Shown here: one piece after another, positions 1 through 9,300 of the stretch
Numbering within the stretch: position 1 is the stretch's first letter
Layout of the letters: every line of letters starts with the position of its first letter
Source: Isochrysis galbana
Taxonomy: Eukaryota; Haptophyta; Isochrysidales; Isochrysidaceae
Assembly (NCBI GenBank): GCA_018136815.1
Contig: CM030939.1
Location: 3,093,419 to 3,157,418, forward strand
DNA length: 64,000 bases
Reading direction: 5' to 3'
Made by a program: the position numbers and the translations under genes
Notes under the pieces: model-generated
Told to the model about the DNA's origin: nothing
What the model saw: only the letters and a program-made list of their open reading frames with translations
Database searches by the model: none

Positions 1-239
1 CCCTAAGAAGCGATGTCTTGGGCAGAGTAGATCCGCCATCGTTAGCACTCGCGACAGACCCCGTGTTATCGGTTGAGTTGGCCAATGCGACCGCGGCCAA
101 GGAGCGCTCGACCATCCGAGAGGCCACCGATGCTCCCATCGGACTGATTTACCCAGGCCAAGGGGTGTCGGCACAGTTAGATGGGGGCGTATTGAAGTTA
201 TGCATTATTAGCGTGCAGGCGCGCGCCACGAACAACTAG
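1..239 (+). CDS. Possible last exon of a gene cut by the window edge
   Basis: The frame is open from the first bases of the window to a TAG stop at 237-239. It encodes about 78 residues with ordinary composition (for example APIGLIYPGQGVSAQLDGG). There is no ATG near its left edge, so if real it is the 3' end of a gene lying mostly outside the window. I recognise no family. It converges with the minus-strand coiled-coil gene, which stops 50 bp away, and tail-to-tail spacing of this size is plausible. A chance open frame is not excluded. Confidence 0.35.
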   Translation, partial: LRSDVLGRVDPPSLALATDPVLSVELANATAAKERSTIREATDAPIGLIYPGQGVSAQLDGGVLKLCIISVQARATNN

Positions 240-288
240 AGGAGCCGCAATCGAGCGAATGCTGTGGAGTGGAATCTACATTCATGGC

Positions 289-957
289 CTAGTGCAGGAG
301 AGATGGCACGCACCTCAATATTCCACGCACCTCATCGATCGATCCTCGCGCCGCCGCATCAACTAACGCTGCCACAGAGTAACCAAACCAGACAGCTGCA
401 GGGCCAAGGCCTTCCTGCGGATTAGCTCGCAGAAGCCCAGCAGCACGTGAGCCCGCGCCACCAACAACACTCGATCCTTTTGTGCGCGCATTGGACCGTG
501 CGGCATTGCTGTTGGCTTCTGCGCCCGCTGCATACTCGAGAGCGGCAGCCAAGGCGAACCTCGTCACAAGAAGTTCACGCAAGAGCTCTGTAACAGCCGG
601 CGCACGTTCGTTGCCCTCGGCGTCGCGCGCCTGGCGAAGAGCGGATGCCTCAGCGTCTGCGTAGGCGAGCGCGCGTTCCGACTGAGCTCTCGCCATGTGG
701 GCATCATTCAGCTGCTCCTCCAGCCGAAGGCATCTGCGCAGGTGTGGGAGCAAGCCTCAGCTACGCCCAAATGAACTAACGGAATATGGAATGCAAGATC
801 AGCAAGGTGAGACTCACTGCAGCTGCGACTGCATTCGCTCAATCTCGAGCTGCGAGACTCTCTGATTGAGCTCTTGGATCTGAATGGCCGTCTTGCGCCT
901 CTCATGCTCCTGCGCCTCTTCCAGCTCAACCGCCACCTGAGGCGAGACGGTGTCGAG
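289..957 (-). CDS. Coiled-coil protein, two exons seen, 5' end not found
   Basis: On the minus strand an exon at 957-818 joins an exon at 733-289. The intron uses donor GTGAGT and acceptor GCGCAG, and the junction codon CA+A gives Gln in frame. The joined 194 residues begin with a charged heptad-like stretch (VAVELEEAQEHERRK, then LNQRVSQLEIERMQSQLQ), continue through Ala/Glu/Arg-rich helix (ALAYADAEASALRQARD) and end in an Ala/Gly-rich tail with stop TAG at 289. This pattern predicts a long coiled coil. The acceptor before 957 implies at least one more upstream exon, which I could not place in the pyrimidine-rich DNA beyond 1080. No family is recognised; a structural or scaffold role would be inference only. 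Confidence 0.55.
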
Positions 958-1079
958 CTCGATTGAGACAGAAAATAAAATGCGAAGGGAACGGCAGTGA
1001 ACAGGAGCGGCTCAAGCAGACAGGTGATTGGCAGCATAGCTAACACAATTAGAAAGCTGAACGCAGTGTGTGCCCCATC

Positions 1080-2250
1080 CTCAACCCTGCCCCCCCCCCC
1101 CGGTTCGATGGGAGGGGCACGCTTTCACCCTCGCTTTCCAGCCCCATTCCTTCTTCCCCTGCTGCTGTTCAGCTCTAACTCCTATCTCCGCCCCCACCCC
1201 CCTGGCCCCCTCCCCCTTCCACTGACGGTTTCTTTCCCGCTCTCCTCTCCTCTCTCCCTCTACCGCTCATTCTCTCCACCAAGGGCGAATCACCTGCATC
1301 AGGCGCTGGGTAAGCAGCGACCGCCCATGGACCCCCGCCATGCCGCGCGCGCGCCTGCGCTCCCTCCCTCCCTCTTCTGCCGGTGACTCTCTCTCCTCTC
1401 TCCCCCTCTCCCCCCTCCCTCCCTCTTTCCCCCCGCTTCCCGCGCAAACATCTCCCCCACCCCTTCCCTTCTGTCCAGGAGCGGTGCTCCGCTTCTCTCA
1501 CCCTCTCTTCCCCCCTATTTTACTCTCTCTCCCCCTACCTCGCCCTTTCTTCTCCTCTCTCCCTCTACAAGAAATCTCTCCCCCCCCCATCGTCTCTCTT
1601 TCTGTCTCTCTGTCCTTCCAATATCCTCTCTTCTTGACTGCGCTCCGCTCAGCTTTACGTCTGATCCCTCTCTTCTTCTCTCCCAGAAAAGAGGCGGGTG
1701 GCAGGTGCCGGCCACTTGCTCCAAAAGTTGGTGATGTGATTCCATGTCCAGGGGTTTTACAAAACAACGCCGCCGCCCAGTCCCCCCTCTCCCCCCCGCC
1801 CCGAACACGAGCCGCTCTCGGTCGGCATCACCTCGCTTCCCCCCTCCCCCCCCCCCCCCCCCTTCCCTCCCCCCCTCTCTCCCTCTCTCCCAGCGCGCAA
1901 TCACATCTCCTCATCACCTCCCCCCCGCCCCCCCGGCCCCCGCGGCCCCAACATACCGTCTTCTCCCGCCCCGCCCCCGGCCGGCCGTCCCTTCTCCCCC
2001 TCCTTCCCCGTCCCCGATCTCTTCCGTAGCAATACTCCTTCCTCTTCCCCTTCCTCTTCTCCCGTTTTCCTCTTCCTTCCTGACGGCCCAACACCCTCCG
2101 TCTCCATCCACACTTCCCCCCTCCCCCCCCCCCACTGGCCAAGCTCTCACGCTCACTCCCATCCTGCTCCCTTCCTCTCTCCGCGCACTCCCTCCTCACA
2201 CACGGCGCCGCTCTCGCCTACCTTCCTCCACTTGCCTCCCTCGCTGCCCC
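1080..2250. repeat. 1.1-kb pyrimidine-rich tract between divergent genes
   Basis: The plus strand is almost continuous C and T, with C runs up to about 20 (near 1850), lying between the minus-strand coiled-coil gene and the plus-strand PAS gene. Long open frames here translate to Pro/Ser/Leu on plus or Gly/Arg/Glu on minus and are composition artefacts. It probably contains the 5' leaders or promoters of both neighbours. No TATA-like motif stands out. Confidence 0.8.
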
Positions 2251-2256
2251 GAGCCG

Positions 2257-3557
2257 ATGCAAGCACACAGCACCAGCCACGCCAGCCACACCAAGAGCGC
2301 CAATGTTGTATGGGGCGTTGATGTCGACCTCACCGCAAGCAAGGGCATCGTCGACGAAATGCACCGCTCCGCCACGCACGGGCCGGCAATCGTAACTCAG
2401 ACCAGCGACGGAGAAGATCTCATCGTCGCCACCAATTCGTCATGGAGGCACCTCTGCGGCTTTGGAGCCGAGGAGGCCCTAGGCTGCTCACCGAAGATCC
2501 TGCAGGGTACGAAGACCGACTTGATGGCCGCAACCCAATTCCGTAACGAGCTGCTTGCCAAAGGCACAGCAAGCATCACGCTGATCAATTATACGAAGAG
2601 TGGGCGCGAGGTGCGCTCTACACGATCGCTCCGCACGCCTGCTTGTCTGTCATGATTGCGTGATCGCGCAAGGCAGCTTCACATGAACTGCCACCCGTGC
2701 GCAGTTTGTCCACGAGCTTCACTCACGCACCATCGTCGACGACGCAACCGGTTACACGTACAATATCACCGAGTCGCTAGAGCAACGGGCGGACGGTCTT
2801 CTTGACATTGCATCGCCAAAATTCGAATCCGTTGACACGGAGCAGGCCAAGCAAGGTGCAAACTACGGAATTAATGCATTGGTGCGTTGCATTTGTCTTG
2901 CGTGACTAGTTAGTCAGGCCACGCACGACTTTCGTGTAGCCAGCAAGCGCATGCACAGTTCCCACGTCCGCTCTGAAGTCCATCCTCCCATCGTAGGTTG
3001 CTGGCTGCGCAGTTCTGGCAATCGGATACGGCCTCGCCGTCGCGTTCGTTGTCATGGCACTAGCGAACACGGTCACTAGCGGCACCATCGGCCGCGGGTG
3101 TACCAATATTCATCCCTGTCTAAACAACTTCCAGCATCTGCCCCAGGGTCTCTCGTTCAGACATGCGCTTGCCCAAAGTCTGACTGTGCAAACCGAAAAT
3201 CCGCTGGGTGAGGCTGAATGCCACATCGCAGATGCAGCAGACATCCGCTCCAGCGGCTCTGATGTTCCGGCCTTCACCTTTTCGGGTGTGCATCAGACGA
3301 TCGGTAACGCACTGCAACACCTCGTGCATGGCCACGCCTCTGTGCACAATCACAAGTTGGCTACACCGCGTATGAGGCATCCAAGGCGGCAGGGAGCTCC
3401 GTGCCAAAATGATGATGCCTTGGCCGACGGGACAACAACGCCCGACTCCACGGTTCGATCGAGGAGGGACATGTGGACTTACCTGGGCCGCGCGTGGTGC
3501 AATGCAGCATCGACCCCAGGATTAAGCGCCATGTATGGAATAGAGGTAATGTTTTAA
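2257..3557 (+). CDS. PAS-domain protein with a transmembrane segment
   Basis: Three exons, 2257-2610, 2705-2881 and 2997-3557, join in phase 0 with GTGCGC/GTGCGT donors and CAG/TAG acceptors, giving 363 residues. Residues 40-150 form a PAS domain of the LOV-like type: GFGAEEALG, then GCSPKILQG (76-84), then ITLINYTKSGREFVHELH. The cysteine of the LOV GxNCRFLQ motif is replaced by Pro79, so blue-light adduct chemistry is not expected; this is a non-photochemical PAS sensor. Residues 178-203 (start of exon 3) are a clear hydrophobic span, IGYGLAVAFVVMALA. The region after about residue 215 has no recognisable domain and low confidence; the true end may differ. It was probably a membrane-tethered sensor, but no output domain is visible. 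Confidence 0.6.
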
Positions 3558-4593
3558 CAGCACCCCGTCGACATAAGGTAGTCGTGGAAGGTTCCCTTCT
3601 CGGTTCGCAACGTCTCTCACAAAGGAAAATCCGCCCAAGTTCGGCATTAATCATCTTGGGCCTCAGTGATGATAGGTCAATGCATTGCGTACAAACTGTC
3701 CTTCGACGGCGAGTAGAAGCGCTGTTACCCAGGACGTTCGAGCAGTCTCGTCAATATAACGTACCCGATCAAGATCATGTCAAGGATTCCGCACAAGATC
3801 CCATCTTCTCATGTCACATGCATGTTCTAGAGCATGGAATGTATGAGTTTGTAAACCAACTGCAATTGATTAACGAGTGCATGGGAGTGCAACCCCGCAC
3901 TCCAAAGATGCAAGCAGCACCACGGGGGGCAAGCAGCACGCAATGATGTAAAAAGTGTGAGTCTCGGTGTTGACTTTATTGCAATTCTTGTCATCCCATT
4001 AGCACAACGTTTGCGGGCAAGGGTACTAGTAATACCTAGTGTCTAGTGTCTTACGAGTGCATGACTAATGCAGAGCATATTCTACGGCAAGTTTGAAGTT
4101 CGTCATTGTGCTGCATCATGCAAAGATTGTGTATGGCACAAAAAACCTTTTTTAATATTCATGCCTCGCACATGGCTATGGCTATGGATAGCTCGTGCTT
4201 GCGTGTTGCCACGCCCTGCTTCTCCCTTAGCACATTCCCCCTCCTAACCTGCCCTGCGCCTTGCGGCCCACCCCTTGTGCGCTGCTACTAGTGGGCCCGG
4301 GTTGTGGGGGTGCCGGGGGTTGGGCGGGGTGCTCCAGCCCCTAGCTAGCGGCTCAGTCCACGCCTTCCTCCTATGGCCCTAGGTGACCGGTGACCGATTA
4401 TCTCTTTCGTAGTAGTTCCCCGGTAAGGGGAGGAAATGCTTATCGGGGGGTTGTGTTCTATCCCAGATGCGAATGGTTTTGGCTACGTGCTGTGTGGCAC
4501 AAAATAAGAAAATTATGCAACTAGCAGGAATACGAATAATATGGGCCCCTGCATTGAGTCGCACAATCATCACCAACCACCGAACATGAACAT
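3558..4593. other. Intergenic, no gene seen
   Basis: Short open frames occur on both strands but none has recognisable motifs or convincing splice structure. The stretch 4280-4400 is G/C-rich around the sequence CTAGCTAGCGGC. I see no RNA gene. Confidence 0.6.
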
Positions 4594-4775
4594 GTGAGGC
4601 GAGAAGCGCTCAATCACCATCACCCACAGCATAGAAAAGCGTTCAATCACCATCAGTCTACACGTGGATCACCATCAGTCTACGCGTGGAACGCGTTCAA
4701 TTGCCATCACCCCCACCGCATGGAAAAGCGTTCAATCACTTGCACACACACACAAAGACACGCACACACACACAG
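4594..4775 (+). repeat. GCGTTCAATCACCATCA repeat array, copy 1
   Basis: The module GAAAAGCGTTCAATCACCAT recurs four or five times at 25-45 nt spacing, separated by either CCCACAGCATA or CAGTCTACACGTGG-type spacers, and is followed by a CA-rich microsatellite (4740-4790). The same modules and spacers return in inverted orientation at 22330-22770, and a diverged form lies at 7735-7830. Its translation starting MEKRSI is an artefact of the repeat. Confidence 0.75.
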
Positions 4776-6222
4776 AGCACACAGTCCACCATCGACAGTC
4801 GTACAGTGTACACAGTTACAGTCACACAACCAGGCGTTGTGCGCAGATGCACAGATGAAGATGTGGAGGAATAGCTTGTTCGCTTGCCGCCCGTCCCGCC
4901 GCCCGCCGCCTGGCTGCTACCAACCACCACTCCGCCCACCTCCTCACCTCTGCCCACCTCCCCGCCGCCCACCTCGCCGCCGCTGCCTCCCTCGCCCCTC
5001 GCTGCTCGCCGTCGCAAGCCGCGGTGGATTGTGTGTGCTATGTGCTATCTATCACAGCTAATTGTTGTGCGTGTTATATTGTGTACCCCGGTTGCAATGT
5101 GTCGTGCGGAGTGGCAGCAGCACACACTATGACGCACGAGCCTAATATCGAGATATCGTAGATATCGAGATATCGAGGAGCCAATCTTAGGTATCGCTAT
5201 CGATCTAGATATAGGTGCAGGGCACTATCGCTATCGATCTAGATAGCATTTCCCCACTATCGAGTTCGATCTAGATAGGCCTGAACCAAACCTGTTCCAC
5301 ACCTTACAAAGGCCTCAGCCTCAGCGCATTGACATTGACAATGCATTGAGCTTTCGTGCGCGCAACAACGACCGGTCAGCACGCAGGTGTTACCACGCGC
5401 AAATGGCGTTTCGAGCCCGTTTGCAAGTGTCTCTTGTCGGCGGGGCGCGCGAGGCGCGAGGCCGCGTGGTATGATGCCCCTGCGCTCGCCCGACGGCTGG
5501 GACGCCCCACGCGACAATATGCCCCTTTTTCTCGCGAAGGACGCTCGGCGCTGCGTTGCTCGACGGCGCGATGTCAGGCTGGGGCTGGGCTGGGACGTCG
5601 ACGTCGAGCGTCGAGCGAGGTAGGCGATCTTGAGCCGGTGGTGGGCGAGGAGGTATCACCCCTCATCAACGAGCCCACGAGCCCAACTCCGGCTCCATTC
5701 CTTGCTCTAGTCCTTAGGCAGGCCCACGAAGTGCCTGATGCCAGGGATTGGCCACGCGCCAGGAATTGGCGGGGCGCCGAGTACAAACACCAAACAAACA
5801 CCAAGCGCCAAGCGAGCAGGATACATACATATCTTCTGTGAGTTGTTCTTTCATGTGAACACGGGGAATCGGGGAATGGCGTGTGGCCCCATCGCCTGGT
5901 GGCTGGGCCCGCCGCTCCATATGCACGGAGCCGTCGTCGTGAGTTGTTTTTAGTTTTTAGCTCATAGAGCATAGAGTCCCGAGTCTTCACCTTTCCACTC
6001 ATCTCTCATCTCTCATCTCGCTTATTCTATCCTCTTTGGTCGCTCTCTCTCACCCTCGGATTTGTCCCCGCCTCTCTCTCTCTCTCTCGTTTTCTCCCTT
6101 TCTCCGCTCTCCTCTCGCCCCACACCGCGTGTCCCCTTTCCTTCTCTTCCCTCTTCCGTTTTCCCCTCTCCTCGCTCTCTCTCTCCTCTCGGGAAGGGAG
6201 CTCAAGCTGTGCTGTAGAGGCT
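4776..6222. other. Intergenic, with a GATATC/TCGATCTAGATA repeat and a CT-rich leader
   Basis: From 5138 to 5280 the DNA is built of ATATCGAGATATCG and TATCGCTATCGATCTAGATA units, several of them palindromic. No convincing coding region is seen in 5300-6000; long open frames on both strands overlap each other and lack motifs. From 6050 to 6200 the plus strand is C/T-rich directly upstream of the MBOAT gene. Confidence 0.6.
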
Positions 6223-7362
6223 ATGGCGTGGCCTGAGTGGTCCAGCCCAGGCACAAGCTGCTCTCTCGTCTCGCCATCGGCCTCGCTTTGGGGCCTAGCA
6301 TTCGCCACGCACCTCGGCCTTTGGGCTCTAGTTGGAGCTCCAATCGCCCTCGGACTCCTCCATGTGCCACAGCGCTGGCGTCCAGCGGCTGGAGTCATTT
6401 GCGGGGTCGGAGTCGCTGCTGGTGTGCCCATCGTGCTCTACCTGCGCAGCTTGAGGCAGTCAGCCCCAGACCCCTGGATTGTGGGCTTTCTCGCCTCTGC
6501 ATTCGGCTTCACTGTGTTCTTCAAGTCGATCGCCGCAGCATTCTCCACCTTTCCAGTTGGCGCAGATGTGGATGCGAGCACATGGCTCTTGTGGTACGCG
6601 TCATTGCCAGAGCCAAGCTTTGCGAAGGGCAAGGTACGACAAGCCCGGGCGAGCGAGTCGGCGTGGCGCGCAGTGTTTCTAGGGATGAAAATACCAATGC
6701 TTGGGCTACTGCTTTCTCTCTTGCTCAATGCCCCCAATCAAGAGCCATTCGGGATTCCTCCTGAGGCGAACACAGCGATTGATGGTGCAGCCCGTAAGCT
6801 TCTCAATGGCACAACACGCCTGTGGATACTCTATTTGTGGGCAGCGATCTGTCTTGATATTAGCAGCCTCTTCACGCTGCTGCAAGGCAAGGCAGCAGAA
6901 CCACCCTTTCGGAACCCGCTCCTTGAATCACGTTCTGTGCATGAAGCGTGGGGACAAAGGTGGAATTTACCCGTCCACACCTTGCTCAAAAGGTTCGCCT
7001 ATATCCCAGCTCGGCGACATGGAATCCGATCGTTTCCCGCCTCTGTATTCACATTTGCATGCTCTGGTCTATTGCACGAGTACATCTTCTCGGTGCACAA
7101 CATCGGCGCCTACGCACCCGGTGAGCCGAGTTTGTTCTTCCTACTCATGTCAGCAATCATGATTGGAGAATGGTATGTGACCAATGCTGTGCCGTGGCCT
7201 GCCACCGCCAGGAAATTCTGGGCTGCGATACCAACTCCGCTCATATCGGTCCTCATACAGTTTGCCATCGTCCCGTTATTTGATGTGCTCTTCATACGCT
7301 CATGGATAGCAGCCGGGTTTATTTCCACGCTGGGTGAGCTTGTGCCCCACATACGCTGTTGA
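6223..7362 (+). CDS. Wax synthase-like MBOAT acyltransferase
   Basis: A single 379-residue exon starts at the first ATG after the CT-rich leader. It has about eight hydrophobic segments. The diagnostic block VHEAWGQRWNLPVHTLLKRF (about 239-258) matches the MBOAT_2/wax-synthase signature, and ACSGLLHEYIFSVH carries the invariant catalytic histidine at 285. Members of this family (long-chain-alcohol O-fatty-acyltransferases) esterify fatty acyl-CoA to alcohols or related acceptors in the ER membrane, making wax esters or neutral lipid. Length fits the family (about 340-400). The N-terminal 140 residues are membrane-rich but not conserved. Substrate choice cannot be read from sequence. No introns, unlike several neighbours. 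Confidence 0.82.
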   Translation: MAWPEWSSPGTSCSLVSPSASLWGLAFATHLGLWALVGAPIALGLLHVPQRWRPAAGVICGVGVAAGVPIVLYLRSLRQSAPDPWIVGFLASAFGFTVFFKSIAAAFSTFPVGADVDASTWLLWYASLPEPSFAKGKVRQARASESAWRAVFLGMKIPMLGLLLSLLLNAPNQEPFGIPPEANTAIDGAARKLLNGTTRLWILYLWAAICLDISSLFTLLQGKAAEPPFRNPLLESRSVHEAWGQRWNLPVHTLLKRFAYIPARRHGIRSFPASVFTFACSGLLHEYIFSVHNIGAYAPGEPSLFFLLMSAIMIGEWYVTNAVPWPATARKFWAAIPTPLISVLIQFAIVPLFDVLFIRSWIAAGFISTLGELVPHIRC

Positions 7363-8550
7363 TATCAACCAGTGTTCTCACTACCAACCAACCGCTGCGC
7401 TGCTCTGTCTGGCATACGACAAACTCGTCCAGACTAATCAGCACACAGCCTCTTTCTCGCATGGCACATAATCTTACTAGCTCAATCATACTTGTGTAAT
7501 ACGTAGTTGTAATTAATCATGGTGCAGTAATTAAACGTGCAAGAAGCGTTCATTTGCAATTGGATTTCACTCCCCTCCTATCTATACATGCATACTGATG
7601 AGCGTTAGTGCCGCTGCTGCCACCAGCCTTGCACAAACACGCCAGGCCACGATACACATGACCACACTAAGACCCAAGGCACAAAAACTAGGTACCCGAT
7701 TACCCGATTACATATACTTGCTTGCCCCTCCCCCCTCACTCAGGAAAGGCGTTCGGTTACCACCACCCGCACCCGACATGTGGAAAAGTGTTCAATCGCC
7801 AACACCCAAAAAGGGGGAAAAGGCGTTCATTCACTACCATCCCAAAGGACGAAACAGCTGCGTTCAAGCGCTTCTCATGCACGATGCACGACAACAATTT
7901 ACAATTTGATTATTCGAAGAGTGTTGAGTGTTGTATATTGTATATTCTGCTGCCCATCTGCCATCTGACATTTGAAGGTTGTAGGCATGTATATTCGTGT
8001 AAGGTACGCGCTCAACCTCAAAACAGTGCAAGCCCTACGGAAAATCTTCCGGACCTTCCTTCGAGTCTTCGAGTCGAATGCGTTCTCGTTCTCATGCGCA
8101 GCGCTAAGTTGTATAGAAATGGAAGGAGACGTAGCGTCGCGTCAGCGCCCTAACGTAGCGCAACTGTCCGAGCAGAACTCCTGTAAAAGGGAGAAAGTGG
8201 CAGGATGTGACGTACAAAATCGGAAGCCGCCGCGCTAAGCTGCCGATTTTGTGCTCAACAAATGGATCCATGGGTTACGTTCTTCCCCCATTTCTTATTC
8301 AGTCTCCGCATACGTCTTGACGTAGTCTTCTGTCTTTTGGCTCGACATCGGGGGACGTCTCGATTTGAGTCGGGGGGTGTTGTATTCAGGTCTTTTGGCA
8401 AGAATATCTCGGCATGAGTACGAGCCTTCTTCGCGTTATCTACCGCCTTCTAGGTTCGTCGTGGTCGCTCAAGGCGAGCCGATTCGGATTCTCCCTGGCC
8501 CTGGCTGATCTTCGTCTCGAAAATCGAGGGATTTGAGTTTTATTTTTACC
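7363..8550. other. Intergenic with dispersed repeats
   Basis: The first part is the 3' flank of the MBOAT gene. The stretch 7628-7740 (containing CCCAAGGCACAAA) resembles 63385-63470, and 7735-7830 resembles the GCGTTCAATCACC array. The rest (7900-8550) shows small open frames only. Confidence 0.55.
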
Positions 8551-8885
8551 AGTTCACAACTTGTTCAGGTTAGAACCAACTTGTTCAGTGGTTGGAACCA
8601 ACTTGTTCACAACTTCTTCAGGTTGGGACCAACTTGTTCAGGTTAGAACTTAGAACCAATTTGTTCAGTGGGTGGAACCAACTTGTTCACAACTTGTTCA
8701 GGTTGGAACCAACTTGTTTAGGTTAGTAACAGGTTAGAACCAACTTCTTCAGTTATCAGTCATTGGAACCAACTTGTTCAGTGGGGGAGGCCAACTTGTT
8801 CAGTGTGGGGTCAACTTGTTCAGTGAACATGTTCAGAGGTCAACAGGTCAACATGTTCAGAGGTGAACATGTTCAGATGTGAACC
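8551..8885 (+). repeat. Tandem ACTTGTTCAG array
   Basis: About 18 copies of ACTTGTTCAG or close variants (CATGTTCAG near the right end) are joined by spacers such as GTTGGAACCA and GTTAGAACCA, giving an irregular period of about 20-30 nt. Many junctions are near-palindromic (GGTTCCAACC; GAACATGTTC near 8825 and 8865). No coding content. It lies 415 bp upstream of the OPR-like gene. Confidence 0.85.
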
Positions 8886-9300
8886 CCATCTCCCATCGCA
8901 GGGTAGAGGGTAGGGGCTCCGTTACCGATGAGGCACGGTCCCTTAGCACTAGGATTATCCTGCCACCACAAGAAAATCTAACGGCAGCCCCGCTCCCTCG
9001 CTCCGCGTTCCGTCTTCTTCTTCCTGCTTCCTATCCGGGACTTCTCCCGGAAAGATGACGAGGAGCCACGCACGCCCACCTTTCCTTTACTTTATATCGA
9101 TCGATCCTTCGAGATCAAACCCTCTTCTGCCCCCAAAACCGAGAGAAAGTGACCTCTCTCTCTCTCTCCGCCTCCCTCCCCTTCTCGAGTGTCCAAGTAG
9201 AGAAGAGTAGAGAAACGACAAGTAGTTTTCCTTTTCTTCAAGAGTAGGGTATATTCCGGTAGGGGTAGCGCGCGCCGCGCTGAGCGAGAGGCGCGTCGCG
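8886..9300 (+). promoter_or_regulatory. 5' flank of the OPR-like gene
   Basis: It contains TTTATATCGATCG at about 9090, a possible TATA-like element, a CT dinucleotide tract at 9150-9180, and the palindrome GCGCGCCGCGC at about 9268, 30 bp before the ATG. The assignment as promoter or leader rests on position only. Confidence 0.35.

Noticed and set aside
2257..2881. Calling the PAS protein a LOV photoreceptor
   Set aside because: The required Cys is Pro79, so only a general PAS sensor is supported.
3120..3654. Minus-strand frames opposite the last PAS exon
   Set aside because: They look moderately protein-like but have no motif or splice support, while the plus-strand exon continues a well-supported model in phase.
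4594..4860. CRISPR-like array of short direct repeats
   Set aside because: Spacers are themselves only two repeated types, there are no cas genes, and the DNA is eukaryotic nuclear.
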